In this document: positions 1-7,353 of the stretch, piece after piece
Position numbering within the stretch: the first letter of the stretch is position 1
Layout of the letters: each line of letters opens with the position of its first letter
Translations under genes and position numbers: made by a program
The notes under the pieces: model-generated
Told to the model about the DNA's origin: nothing
Database searches by the model: none
What the model saw: only the letters and a program-made list of their open reading frames with translations
Assembly (NCBI GenBank): GCA_031257675.1
Contig: JAIROG010000010.1
Span: 1 to 34,485 of the forward strand
DNA from: Treponema sp.
GTDB taxonomy: Bacteria; Spirochaetota; Spirochaetia; Treponematales; Breznakiellaceae
Direction: 5' to 3'
Length of the DNA: 34,485 nt

Positions 1-27
1 CGTCGCTTTCCTGGCGCTTGCCAACAA

Positions 28-354
28 CTAATCACTGTATAAATCAAGTATGTCCCCACCCATACTCTTATAGTATTCTTTCCACCCCTTATGTCAACTA
101 TGCGTAACATGAGTTACAACAACAAAACCCCCTTCTCTATTGAATTCCGTCAGCCTATTCACGCTTCTTTCTGTTACTCCATGCCAATAATAAAGAATGC
201 CCCGCCGTTTTGCGGCGGGCATTAACCACAAGGGAATAAAAGAGGACCAATCCTCTTGCAATTCCGCTTGAAACGGCGTAAACTGGCAAGCGCGTTTAGC
301 GCAACCTAAAGGCGGCTTTCCGCCAAGAATAACGCCGGCTTTGAGACCTCTTTT
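28..354 (-). pseudogene. Broken ORF of unknown family with an in-frame TGA
   Basis: Reading the minus strand from 354 down gives an open frame with protein-like composition (residues such as YYWHGVTERSVNRL and FNREGGFVVVTHV). A TGA at 96-94 interrupts it, and the same frame then continues sensibly (HKGWKEYYKSMGGDILDLY) to a TAG at 30-28. No start with a ribosome binding site is visible; the only in-frame ATG is at 222. The upstream part (about 295-354) merges into palindrome-rich DNA and may not be original coding sequence. I do not recognise the family. It could be the 3' end of a decayed gene, or a short gene ending at the TGA. Confidence 0.35.
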
Positions 355-561
355 TTATATAACCGCCGTATGGGCGGTTTTCTGTGTTAAAGCGGGAGCG
401 GCTCCCATAAGGGAGCGTCCGCCCTGATAACCAGCCGGTTATTTTTATAGGGCGTTGGTTTGCATCGCATGATTTCAAAGGGATTTTCAAGACATCCGGC
501 GGCAACGCCGGGACTTCGGGCGGCATTGCCGCGCCTGTTATGGGAGGGAAAAAACGCGCCG
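296..561. repeat. Palindrome-rich GC intergenic block
   Basis: Several short perfect inverted repeats are packed here: AACCGCC/GGCGGTT with a 5-base loop at 361-379 followed by T residues, GCTCCC-ATAA-GGGAGC near 400-415, CCGGCG-GCAA-CGCCGG with a GNRA-type loop at 496-511, and GCGGC-ATT-GCCGC just after. Open frames crossing this block on both strands look like by-products of GC-rich palindromes. It resembles REP/ERIC-like intergenic repeat DNA; other genomic copies cannot be seen from here. Confidence 0.45.
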
Positions 562-626
562 GCTTTGCTTCGCGTATATAAAAATTATAGCTCTTTACAA
601 TATAAAGACGTAGCTCAAGAAAGTAT

Positions 627-641
627 GGGGGGGGGGGGGGG
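627..641. repeat. Poly-G tract, 15 bases
   Basis: An uninterrupted run of 15 G on the plus strand. Runs of this length are prone to slipped-strand length change, and in Treponema pallidum G runs near tpr promoters alter expression. Here no intact gene lies directly next to the tract, so any regulatory role is unproven. Confidence 0.9.
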
Positions 642-770
642 CATCGCCAAACAGCTCGCACACTTTTTTATATACACACCTTTTGCAGGTTTTTGACGCT
701 ATATGACGAGGAGACGGCAAGCTTTGCAATTTTCATCGCCTGAACGGTTTTGAAAGGATAGTTCATTATG

Positions 771-1271
771 TTATGTTATGCGGTTCTTTTTCACTGACAG
801 AAAGTTTTATAGCATCGGCAATAAGCGGCATATACCCCGCAATGCCTTACTTTGTTCCGCATCAGCCATGCAAGGGCTATATGGTCGTTTCGGGAACGCA
901 GGGCTTCTTGCGTCAAATAGCCGTTGTATTCGCCAATGGAACAATCAAAACGATTGACCGAAAGACGCAAGCGGTTCAAAATCAAAATAACGTCCGCCGT
1001 TGGCGGCGCTGGCGATCACGCGCTTGCCCATCGTTTGAACATCTTCATAAGCCGCCCGGCTTGCTTTTTCATTTTGGCAAGCTGCTCCTCAGTGGGGGCG
1101 GCGAATTTCTTTGATAATCCGCTCAATAATGGCTTTGTCTTTGATAACAGCCGGCTGGCTTGATTTTAGTTCCCATGCTATGCGTTCTTTGACTTCAGTT
1201 TACCCCGGTTTAGATAAAAAGACAAGTCCGCCGCCTCGCCGGAGAACAATCTCAAAATCACGTTGCGCCAT
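771..1271 (-). pseudogene. Decayed small gene(s), several frameshifts
   Basis: The minus strand carries short protein-like stretches in different frames, one after another. From ATG 1271 there is MAQRDFEIVLRRGGG, ending at TAA 1200. From ATG 1176 there is GTKIKPAVIKDKAIIERIIKE, then in another frame TEEQLAKMKKQAGRLMKMF, then KRVIASAANGGRYFDFEPL, then IGEYNGYLTQEALRSRNDHIA, and finally MPLIADAIKLSVSEKEP ending at TAA 771. No single frame spans the region. The pattern fits one or two small genes broken by several indels. The family is not recognised. Confidence 0.4.
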
Positions 1272-1274
1272 GCC

Positions 1275-1303
1275 TTGTCCGCGCTGTTCGTGTATGCTAT
1301 TAT
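1275..1303 (+). promoter_or_regulatory. Sigma-70-type promoter of yggS
   Basis: TTGTCC, a 17-base spacer, then TATTAT at 1298-1303. Only nine bases separate the -10 box from the yggS ATG at 1313, so transcription would start at or within a few bases of the start codon. Confidence 0.6.
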
Positions 1304-1312
1304 ATCTCCACT

Positions 1313-2005
1313 ATGTCAATTACAGAAGCGATGCTGCGAGTGCGGGAGCGCATAGAAAACGCCTGCGCCCGTTCCGGAAGGAGCGGCGAAGAAATTCGGC
1401 TCTGCGCGGTTTCAAAGTTTCACGGCGCGCCCGCCGTAGAGGAAGCCTATGACGCGGGACAGCGGCTTTTTGGAGAAAACAGGGTGCAAGAGGCGTCCGG
1501 CAAATTCGCCGAACTAAAGAAAACGCGCCCCGATATACAGGTTCATCTGATAGGCGGACTTCAGCGCAATAAGGCGAAAGCCGCGCTTGGCTTGTTCGAC
1601 TGCATCCAGTCTGTCGATAGAGAGTCCTTGATTGACGAATTGGGCAAACTGACGCTGGCATCCGGCGTAGAGCGAACAATACTGCTTGAAATGCGCACAG
1701 CCGAAGTTTCCAAGTCCGGTTTTCTTGATGCGGACGCCCTGTGCCGCGCCGCGGAAAAGGCGCTCGCGCATCCGTGTCTTGTTCTTTCGGGACTTATGAC
1801 TATGGCGCCTTTCACAGACGATGAGAACGCCATACGCAGGGCATTCAAGACTCTTGTCGCGGCGCGGAATGCGCTGGAAGCGCGGTTTCCCGGGCATTGG
1901 CATTGCCTTTCTATGGGAATGTCCAATGATTTTGAAATCGCCATAGAAGAAGGCGCTACGCTGGTTCGCATTGGAAGCGCGATTTTTGGAGAACGCAATG
2001 TATAG
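1313..2005 (+). CDS. yggS: YggS/PROSC-type PLP homeostasis protein
   Basis: A 230-residue member of the YggS/PLPBP family, single-domain TIM-barrel proteins that bind pyridoxal 5'-phosphate and balance its supply; no enzymatic activity is established for the family. The PLP lysine is K35 in AVSKFH. Other family signatures are FGENRVQEA, IGGLQRNK (usually H-x-IGxLQxNK) and the C-terminal phosphate-binding stretch SMGMSNDFEIAIEEGATLVRIGSAIFG. Length is normal. The ATG has no Shine-Dalgarno and lies nine bases after a good -10 box, so it may be translated from a leaderless mRNA. The stop overlaps the start of the NlpC/P60 gene, so the two are probably co-transcribed. Confidence 0.93.
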   Translation: MSITEAMLRVRERIENACARSGRSGEEIRLCAVSKFHGAPAVEEAYDAGQRLFGENRVQEASGKFAELKKTRPDIQVHLIGGLQRNKAKAALGLFDCIQSVDRESLIDELGKLTLASGVERTILLEMRTAEVSKSGFLDADALCRAAEKALAHPCLVLSGLMTMAPFTDDENAIRRAFKTLVAARNALEARFPGHWHCLSMGMSNDFEIAIEEGATLVRIGSAIFGERNV

Positions 2006-2615
2006 CAATGGGCGCCGGCGGCGCATGACAAAGTTTTGTATGAACAAATATATTCCGGCGGCCGCCGCAGCGTTTGCCGCCATTGTCATCGCGTTCACTT
2101 TGGACAGTTGCGCGACTGCCGGCGCCCAGCTCAAAACTTCGCCATCCGCGTTGCGCCAAAACGTTTTGGTTGAGGCGGAAAACCATCTTGGCGCCCCGTA
2201 TAAAAGCCCGCCGTCCGCGCCCAGGAACTTTGACTGCTCCGGCTTTGTCAAGCACGTGTTCTCAAAAGCGGTGGCTATGCCTTTGCCCGCGGCAAGTCCC
2301 GCATACAGAACCATTGGCAGGGAAATTGATTTTAAGGACGCAAAACCAGGCGATCTGCTTGTTTTTGCGTCCCATCCGGGCGGAACCGCAATAAACCATG
2401 TCGCCATACTCTACCGGAAAAGCCAGACCGGCGCGTTGCGCGGCTCATGGTTAATCCACGCCGTTTCCATTCCAACAAAAACCTCAACCATCAAAGGGAA
2501 TCCCAACAGCGCGGGTGTAGTGATTAGCGAAATGGGAAAGCGAGGGGACGGCGACTGGCGAAACGAATATTTCCTTGCCCGCTATGTATGCGCGCGGCGC
2601 GTTCTCAACGAGTGA
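1998..2615 (+). CDS. NlpC/P60-family peptidoglycan hydrolase, lipoprotein
   Basis: 205 residues. An Arg-rich N-region is followed by a hydrophobic helix (about 17-35) ending in LDSC, a relaxed lipobox of the kind accepted in spirochaetes, with lipidated C38. The NlpC/P60 domain follows: catalytic Cys is C80 in FDCSGF, His is H134 in INHVAIL, and H154 in LIHAV is a candidate third polar residue. This family cleaves peptide stems of peptidoglycan, here presumably from the periplasmic side of a membrane. I chose the ATG at 1998 because GGAG lies seven bases before it; the frame stays open upstream to a TTG at 1971, and ATGs at 2025 and 2040 are alternatives. It overlaps the end of yggS by eight bases. 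Confidence 0.85.
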   Translation: MYSNGRRRRMTKFCMNKYIPAAAAAFAAIVIAFTLDSCATAGAQLKTSPSALRQNVLVEAENHLGAPYKSPPSAPRNFDCSGFVKHVFSKAVAMPLPAASPAYRTIGREIDFKDAKPGDLLVFASHPGGTAINHVAILYRKSQTGALRGSWLIHAVSIPTKTSTIKGNPNSAGVVISEMGKRGDGDWRNEYFLARYVCARRVLNE

Positions 2616-2671
2616 AGCCCAACGGACAAGCGGATGCGTGATCGACGTGATTGCGGGATTCGTCCGCTCTG

Positions 2672-3055
2672 CGCCGCTTTGCGCATCACGCCCGCAAAAC
2701 CGCGACCTTCTTCCAGACATTCCTCACGCCACGCAATCTTGGCGTCGTTCCGGTTCCATTCGGCCAACAATATGTTTGTCACCTCCCAAGCGTTAGCCGC
2801 GTTAGCCGCGTTAGCCGCCCAAAACGCCTTCAGAATGTCATGTTCCACGCAACGTTTCACGGCCACCCTCATCTCCGCGTCCTTCCAACCGCCCTTCGCC
2901 TCATTAAAATAAGGACGTACTACAACAATCTTCACCTCCTGACCCCAATCATAGCGTGTCCATGGATAACGCAAAAACAGGCGCTTTAAGACGCGAATCT
3001 CCGGTTCGAGGTCAGCGCGGGAACCAAGTCTTTCGATGAAACAGACTTTTTTGCA
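2672..3055 (-). pseudogene. Remnant of Rpn/PD-(D/E)XK nuclease-family gene (C-terminal part)
   Basis: The minus strand encodes a stretch typical of the C-terminal half of Rpn-family (PD-(D/E)XK nuclease, 'putative transposase') proteins, which are abundant in treponemes: WKDAEMRVAVKRCVEHDILKAF, then WEVTNILLAEWNRNDAKIAW, then REECLEEGRG. The catalytic N-terminal domain is absent: further upstream the frame runs antisense through the RsbRD-like gene and its promoter. After about 2672 it continues without family character into the NlpC gene. Three Ala-Ala-Asn units come from a 9-bp triplication. I read this as a degraded remnant; the family assignment rests on motif recognition only. Confidence 0.5.
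2790..2816. repeat. Three tandem copies of a 9-bp unit (GCGTTAGCC)
   Basis: Three exact head-to-tail copies of GCGTTAGCC. On the minus strand they encode Ala-Ala-Asn repeats within the Rpn-type remnant, so the expansion kept the frame. Confidence 0.9.
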
Positions 3056-3065
3056 AATAAAACGC

Positions 3066-3094
3066 TTGTGCAGATTTCTTTGTTGTGATATACT
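3066..3094 (+). promoter_or_regulatory. Promoter of the RsbRD-like gene / atp operon
   Basis: TTGTGC, a 17-base spacer, then TATACT at 3089-3094. Six bases (CCACAC) separate the -10 box from the ATG at 3101, with no Shine-Dalgarno between. This is probably the main promoter for the RsbRD-like gene and the ATP synthase operon behind it. Confidence 0.65.
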
Positions 3095-3100
3095 CCACAC

Positions 3101-3613
3101 ATGGTTGATCGAATCCTTATTGATACGCTTGATCTTAAAGCGCATGAGTTTGTGCAACGTTGGAAATATAAATTGCAGAAAGCCCCCCAGTTGAAACACT
3201 ACAACAAGCTTACCGGCGAACAATTGAACGATCATTCGGGCATTTATCCAGTTCTCGCCCATACGCTGGACAGAGGGCTTGACCGCTCGTATGTTGGCGG
3301 TTACTTTGTGGGGCTTGCAAAGGAGCGCAGGAAAGAGGGGTATCCGGTGTCGGAAATCGTGTATGCGGTGGGGCTTGCCCAGCAGACCGTCATTGAGTAT
3401 ATTATGAACGACTTCCTCTTCGACAATCCATTGATGATATATCAGACAATGGACACGATAAACAGGGTGGCGGATTTTTTCTTCCTGGGATGTTTCTATA
3501 TTACCAAAGGATTTCTGGAGGCGACCTACACCGAAATGAACGGCAGAGACGCGGTTTCGGAAGATATCTTGAAAAAATACTTTAAAGACGATTTCTTCTT
3601 TAAGCAGAATTAA
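3101..3613 (+). CDS. RsbRD N-terminal-like (globin-fold) protein heading the atp operon
   Basis: 170 residues, all-helical in appearance. It resembles the RsbRD N-terminal domain, the non-haem globin-fold sensor half of RsbR-type stressosome proteins: DRGLDRSYVGGYFVGLAKERRKEGYPVSEIVYAVGL and the hydrophobic segment IYQTMDTINRVADFFFLGCFYITKGF fit that pattern. No STAS domain follows, so it is a stand-alone sensor-like domain with unknown partner. It starts six bases after a -10 box without a Shine-Dalgarno, and ends 13 bases before atpB, so it is probably the first gene of the ATP synthase transcript. A link between stress sensing and ATP synthase expression or assembly is inference from position only. 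Confidence 0.65.
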   Translation: MVDRILIDTLDLKAHEFVQRWKYKLQKAPQLKHYNKLTGEQLNDHSGIYPVLAHTLDRGLDRSYVGGYFVGLAKERRKEGYPVSEIVYAVGLAQQTVIEYIMNDFLFDNPLMIYQTMDTINRVADFFFLGCFYITKGFLEATYTEMNGRDAVSEDILKKYFKDDFFFKQN

Positions 3614-3626
3614 GGCGCCGCTGGCT

Positions 3627-4367
3627 ATGGATGAATTTCTTGACATAAAAACTGCTTTCACTATTCAGTTGCCGGATGGAACGCCCTCGTTTTTGCGGAG
3701 TCTGTTTCCAAACGGCATCGCCATCACCGAAACGGTGATCGTCTCGTGGGTTGTCATGGGGATGCTCATCGGACTTTCTTTCATATTAACCCGCAATTTG
3801 AAGCGAATCCCCAAAGGGGCGCAGGCGTTGCTTGAAACCGGCGTTGAATTTCTCAACAACTTCTCAAAAAATCAATTTGGGAAATTTTCGACCGTGTTCG
3901 CTCCGTATGTGGGGACGCTTTTTCTTTTTCTGCTGCTCGCCAATATCATGGGCGTCCTGACACCCATTGAAGCGTTTGGCTTTAAGCCGTTGTTTGAAGT
4001 GAAGCCGCCTACGCGGGACATCAATGTCACCGCGTCATTGGCGTGTCTCACCATTTTGCTGGTGATCGTCTGCAACATCAAGGCAAAGGGGCTTTTCGGC
4101 TGGCTTAAACATTTTTTGCACCCCATACCGTTCATGGCGCCGTTTAATATTCTTGAATATGGAACGCGGGTCTTGTCGCTTGCGCTCCGTCTTTTTGGCA
4201 ATATACTGGGCGGGCTTATTCTCATGCATTTGATCGAAGGGCTTGTTCCGGTGGCTGCGCCTATGGCGCTGAGCCTCTATTTTGACTTTTTTGACGGATT
4301 TATTCAGGCGGCGATCTTCACGTTCCTGTCTGTGTTATATATTTCAGAAGCGTTGCAAAAAGAGTGA
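3627..4367 (+). CDS. atpB: F-type ATP synthase subunit a
   Basis: 246 residues, an integral membrane protein of Fo. Hydrophobic helices are visible at about 33-54, 92-113, 135-150, 180-205 and 222-242. The essential arginine is R188 in ALRLFGN, facing the c-ring, and the C-terminal helix has the conserved Gln in GFIQAAIFTFLSVLYI (Q227). TRDINVTASLA is the usual family stretch ahead of the half-channel. Length is normal. It follows the RsbRD-like gene by 13 bases; a 119-base gap precedes atpE. The ribosome binding site is weak. Confidence 0.97.
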   Translation: MDEFLDIKTAFTIQLPDGTPSFLRSLFPNGIAITETVIVSWVVMGMLIGLSFILTRNLKRIPKGAQALLETGVEFLNNFSKNQFGKFSTVFAPYVGTLFLFLLLANIMGVLTPIEAFGFKPLFEVKPPTRDINVTASLACLTILLVIVCNIKAKGLFGWLKHFLHPIPFMAPFNILEYGTRVLSLALRLFGNILGGLILMHLIEGLVPVAAPMALSLYFDFFDGFIQAAIFTFLSVLYISEALQKE

Positions 4368-4445
4368 GCGGCCGGCTTTCATAGAAAAGAGAGCGTAAGA
4401 ACGCAAAACGGCTGTTTTTACGGACAAATGAGGCTTTTTCAAAAT

Positions 4446-4474
4446 TTGGGAAAGCCCACCATATTAACTATTAT
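4446..4474 (+). promoter_or_regulatory. Possible internal promoter before atpE
   Basis: TTGGGA, a 17-base spacer, then TATTAT in the atpB-atpE gap. It could boost expression of subunit c, which is needed in about ten copies per enzyme. However, the atpE Shine-Dalgarno (AAGGAG) starts right after the -10 box, so a transcript from here would probably lack it; the match may be chance. Confidence 0.3.
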
Positions 4475-4486
4475 AAGGAGCGACTT

Positions 4487-4711
4487 ATGACAGGCACATT
4501 AATAGCAATCGGCGCGGGCATCGCGGTTTTCACCGGCATTGGCGCGGGCATTGGCATCGGCATTGCGACATCAGGGTTGATTCAAGCCATAGCGCGGCAG
4601 CCGGAGGCGTCCAATAAGATGATACCGTGGTTCTTTGTCGGCGCGGCGCTTGCGGAGTCAACGGCGATTTACGGTTTGGTCATCGCTATATTGCTTTATC
4701 TGAAAGTGTAG
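4487..4711 (+). CDS. atpE: F-type ATP synthase subunit c
   Basis: 74 residues forming the two-helix hairpin of the Fo rotor ring. Helix 1 is glycine-rich (GIGAGIGIGIATSG), the polar loop is ARQPEA, and helix 2 carries the ion-binding carboxylate E57 in ALAESTAIYGLVIA. S58, T59 and Y62 match residues of sodium-binding c subunits, but the helix-1 glutamine of that site (Q32 in Ilyobacter tartaricus) is Ile24 here, so the coupling ion cannot be assigned safely. AAGGAG six bases before the ATG is a strong ribosome binding site. A preceding gap of 119 bases may carry its own regulation. Confidence 0.96.
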   Translation: MTGTLIAIGAGIAVFTGIGAGIGIGIATSGLIQAIARQPEASNKMIPWFFVGAALAESTAIYGLVIAILLYLKV

Positions 4712-4721
4712 ATCGCGGATC

Positions 4722-5228
4722 ATGCTTGATTTTACCGTAACCTTTGGCATTACCATCCTCAATTTCGTCATCCTTTTTTTCATATTAAAAGCGATTCTTT
4801 TCAAGCCCGTGTCCAAATTCATGGAAGCGCGAGCCGCCAAAATACAGAACGATATTGACAGCGCGGCGAAAGACAAAGAGCAGGCGAGACAGATTCTTGA
4901 GCGGTACGAAATGAAGCTCAAAGATGCGCAAGCCGAAGCCGAAACCATTATTAGAGACGCGCGGAAACAGGCGGCGGCGCAGGCTGACAAAATCGTCGCG
5001 GAAGGCAAGAAAAAGGTGGAGGTTGTCATCGCCAACGCCAACCGGCAGATAGAGGCTGAATATAAGGCGGCGTTCGCCCTGTTTAAAGCCGAAGCGGCCG
5101 GACTTGTCATCGCGGCTTCAAGCCGTCTTTTGCAACGCGACCTGAATCAGGACGACTCATCGCGCTTTGTGAAGCTTCTGTTGCAAGAGCTGGCGGCTAA
5201 CGCGGCCGGCGCGGCTGATAAAGGCTGA
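4722..5228 (+). CDS. atpF: F-type ATP synthase subunit b
   Basis: 168 residues: one N-terminal membrane helix (about 5-28, TVTFGITILNFVILFFILKAI) followed by a long charged, Ala-rich coiled coil (about 35-130) that forms the peripheral stalk, and a C-terminal part that contacts delta. FKPVSKFMEARAAKI is the usual junction. It starts 10 bases after atpE and ends two bases before atpH. Only one b-type gene is present, so a b2 homodimer is expected. Confidence 0.95.
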   Translation: MLDFTVTFGITILNFVILFFILKAILFKPVSKFMEARAAKIQNDIDSAAKDKEQARQILERYEMKLKDAQAEAETIIRDARKQAAAQADKIVAEGKKKVEVVIANANRQIEAEYKAAFALFKAEAAGLVIAASSRLLQRDLNQDDSSRFVKLLLQELAANAAGAADKG

Positions 5229-5230
5229 GT

Positions 5231-5773
5231 ATGGCGGCCGGGTTTGGCGCATTCAGCGCAGAGCGGTGGGCTGAGGCGTTCATCGCCTCCTGTGGTGATG
5301 ACGCTGACGCCGCCTTTGAGGGACTCAAGGCAATGGCGCAAGCGTTCAACGCCTTAAAACGAATAGAGGGAACGGATGACGCCTGTCAAGCGGAAAAAAT
5401 AGCGAGGTCCGCGATGAAAAAAGCCGGCGTGGATTCCATGGGCGTGGAAATCGCGTGCAGGACGCTCGCGCTATTGATACGGCGCGGACTCTTTCAGCGC
5501 AGTCACACGCTCATTGAGGAAATCGGGAAAGCGCTGGATCGTAAAAACGGCGTTCTGATCGCAACTCTTGAAACGGCCGCGCCATTTCCCGCGTCTTTCA
5601 GAAAAAATCTTGAGCAATCGATCAAGGAAACGGCGAAAGCCCGCGAAATCAGGCTGACTGAAAGGATTGCGCCGGAACTGTTGGGCGGTTACAAGCTCCG
5701 TATCGGGACGCGGGTCATTGACGCGAGCGTCAGCTCGTTTTTGCAAAACATGACGAAACAATTTACGCTATAG
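5231..5773 (+). CDS. atpH: F-type ATP synthase subunit delta
   Basis: 180 residues of the OSCP/delta family, which links the peripheral stalk to the top of the alpha3beta3 head. The divergent N-terminal helical domain is followed by the better conserved C-terminal stretch ERIAPELLGGYKLRIGTRVIDASV with SSFLQNM near the end, the family's hallmark. Length is normal. It follows atpF by two bases. A 68-base gap before atpA shows no clear promoter. Confidence 0.93.
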   Translation: MAAGFGAFSAERWAEAFIASCGDDADAAFEGLKAMAQAFNALKRIEGTDDACQAEKIARSAMKKAGVDSMGVEIACRTLALLIRRGLFQRSHTLIEEIGKALDRKNGVLIATLETAAPFPASFRKNLEQSIKETAKAREIRLTERIAPELLGGYKLRIGTRVIDASVSSFLQNMTKQFTL

Positions 5774-5841
5774 AATACGATACACTAACGGTTGCAATCA
5801 TATATGGATAATAATGACGGCGGCCATGTTGAGAGGGATAT

Positions 5842-7350
5842 ATGACAAACTTTGCAGACTTGGCAAAGGTTCTGGAAGAACAGATTCAGCATTGGGAAGG
5901 CAAAGCCTTTTCAAGCTCCGTGGGCTTTGTGGCTGAGACCGGCGATTCGGTCGCAACCATTTACGGGCTTGACAACGCGATCTACGGAGAGTTGGTGGAA
6001 TTTGCGTCCGGCGCGACAGGCATTGTGCTGAATCTCATTGAAAACGGGGTCGGCGTGGTGATGCTTTCCGGGGAAAACCTTGTGAAAGACGGCGAAGAAG
6101 TGCGCGGCACCGGCAAGGTGGCATCCGTTCCTGCGGGGCTTTCCCTCATGGGCAGGGTGGTCAACCCGCTCGGCGAGCCGCTTGACGGCAAGGGATCCCT
6201 TGCCGCGGAAGAATGGCTGACCGTTGAATCGCCCGCGCCGCCAGTCATTGACCGGGGCCCTGTTGACACGCCGCTCCAGACCGGCATACTCTCCATCGAC
6301 TCCATGATTCCCATCGGGAGAGGGCAACGCGAGCTTATCATTGGAGACCGGCAGACCGGAAAAACCGCGATTGCCATTGATGCCATCATCAACCAGAAAG
6401 GCAAGGGCGTATATTGCGTGTACTGCGCCATCGGGCAGAAATCCTCTTCGGTCGCCGCGATCATAAAAAACCTTGAAAAATTCGGCGCGCTTGATTACAC
6501 CTTCGTTGTCTTTGCCTCGGCTTCGGATTCGGCGGCGTTGCAGTACCTCGCGCCCTATTCCGCCGTCGCAATGGCCGAACACTTCATGCGGCAGGGTAAA
6601 GACATGCTCGTGGTCTATGACGATCTTTCCAAACACGCGGTCGCCTACCGTACCATATCTTTGTTGCTCCGTCGTCCGCCTGGGCGCGAAGCCTTTCCGG
6701 GCGATGTGTTTTACCTGCACTCCCGTCTTCTTGAGCGGGCGGCGAAGCTCTCCAAAGAAAAGGGCGGCGGCTCCATCACCGCGCTCCCCATTGTTGAGAC
6801 GCAGGCGGGCGACATTTCCTCCTACATTCCAACCAATGTCATTTCCATTACGGACGGGCAGATATTCCTTGATTCCGAGCAGTTCAACGCGGGTTTCAGA
6901 CCCGCGATTGACGTGGGGCTTTCCGTAAGCCGGGTCGGCGGGTCGGCTCAAACCAAGGCGATCCGAAAAGTGTCGGGACGCCTCAGGCTGGATCTCGCCC
7001 AGTACCGCGAGATGGCGTCTTTCGCCCAGTTCGGCAGCGATCTTGACAAGGCTACGCAGGACAAGCTTGCCCAGGGCGCGCGTCTCATGGAAGCGTTGAA
7101 GCAGCCCCAGTTCACGCCGTGGCGCGTAGAGGATCAGGTCGCCGCGCTCTACCTTTCAGTCAACGGCTATCTTCTGGACGCGCCGGTTGACAAAGCCGCC
7201 TCCTTCATAAAAGAATGCGTGGCGTACATCAGGGAGCGCAACGCCGCCCTGCTTGAGATCATCGCGGAAACCGGCGCCCTGACCATGGGCGTTGAACAGG
7301 ATTTGCGTTCGGCGATAGAAGATTTCAAGAATTCCCGGACAAAAGGCTGA
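5842..7350 (+). CDS. atpA: F-type ATP synthase subunit alpha
   Basis: 502 residues, the usual length. It has an N-terminal beta-barrel, a nucleotide-binding domain with Walker A GDRQTGKT at 168-175 and Walker B around MLVVYDDL (255-262), the arginine finger R364 in [10 protein letters not shown] that reaches the catalytic site on beta, and a helical C-terminal domain. Alpha sites bind nucleotide but are non-catalytic. GAGAGGGA lies just before the ATG as ribosome binding site. atpG follows after three bases. Confidence 0.98.
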   Translation: MTNFADLAKVLEEQIQHWEGKAFSSSVGFVAETGDSVATIYGLDNAIYGELVEFASGATGIVLNLIENGVGVVMLSGENLVKDGEEVRGTGKVASVPAGLSLMGRVVNPLGEPLDGKGSLAAEEWLTVESPAPPVIDRGPVDTPLQTGILSIDSMIPIGRGQRELIIGDRQTGKTAIAIDAIINQKGKGVYCVYCAIGQKSSSVAAIIKNLEKFGALDYTFVVFASASDSAALQYLAPYSAVAMAEHFMRQGKDMLVVYDDLSKHAVAYRTISLLLRRPPGREAFPGDVFYLHSRLLERAAKLSKEKGGGSITALPIVETQAGDISSYIPTNVISITDGQIFLDSEQFNAGFRPAIDVGLSVSRVGGSAQTKAIRKVSGRLRLDLAQYREMASFAQFGSDLDKATQDKLAQGARLMEALKQPQFTPWRVEDQVAALYLSVNGYLLDAPVDKAASFIKECVAYIRERNAALLEIIAETGALTMGVEQDLRSAIEDFKNSRTKG

Positions 7351-7353
7351 TTC

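Noticed and set aside
28-354. TGA at 94-96 (and at 31938-31940) read as recoded Trp or selenocysteine
   Set aside because: TGA ends several intact genes here (der, atpB, mtaB) and TGG serves Trp throughout; both sites lie in otherwise decayed loci and no SECIS-like context or selenoprotein family is evident.
1514-2407. 297-codon minus-strand ORF over yggS and the NlpC gene
   Set aside because: Antisense to two clear genes with catalytic motifs; composition reflects the reverse complement.
2582-3661. 359-codon minus-strand ORF as a real gene
   Set aside because: Most of it is antisense to the well-supported RsbRD-like gene; only the middle-to-end part (2672-3055) has family character, so it is listed as a remnant.
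5911-6951. 346-codon minus-strand ORF inside atpA
   Set aside because: Antisense shadow of atpA; no domain features and no ribosome binding site.
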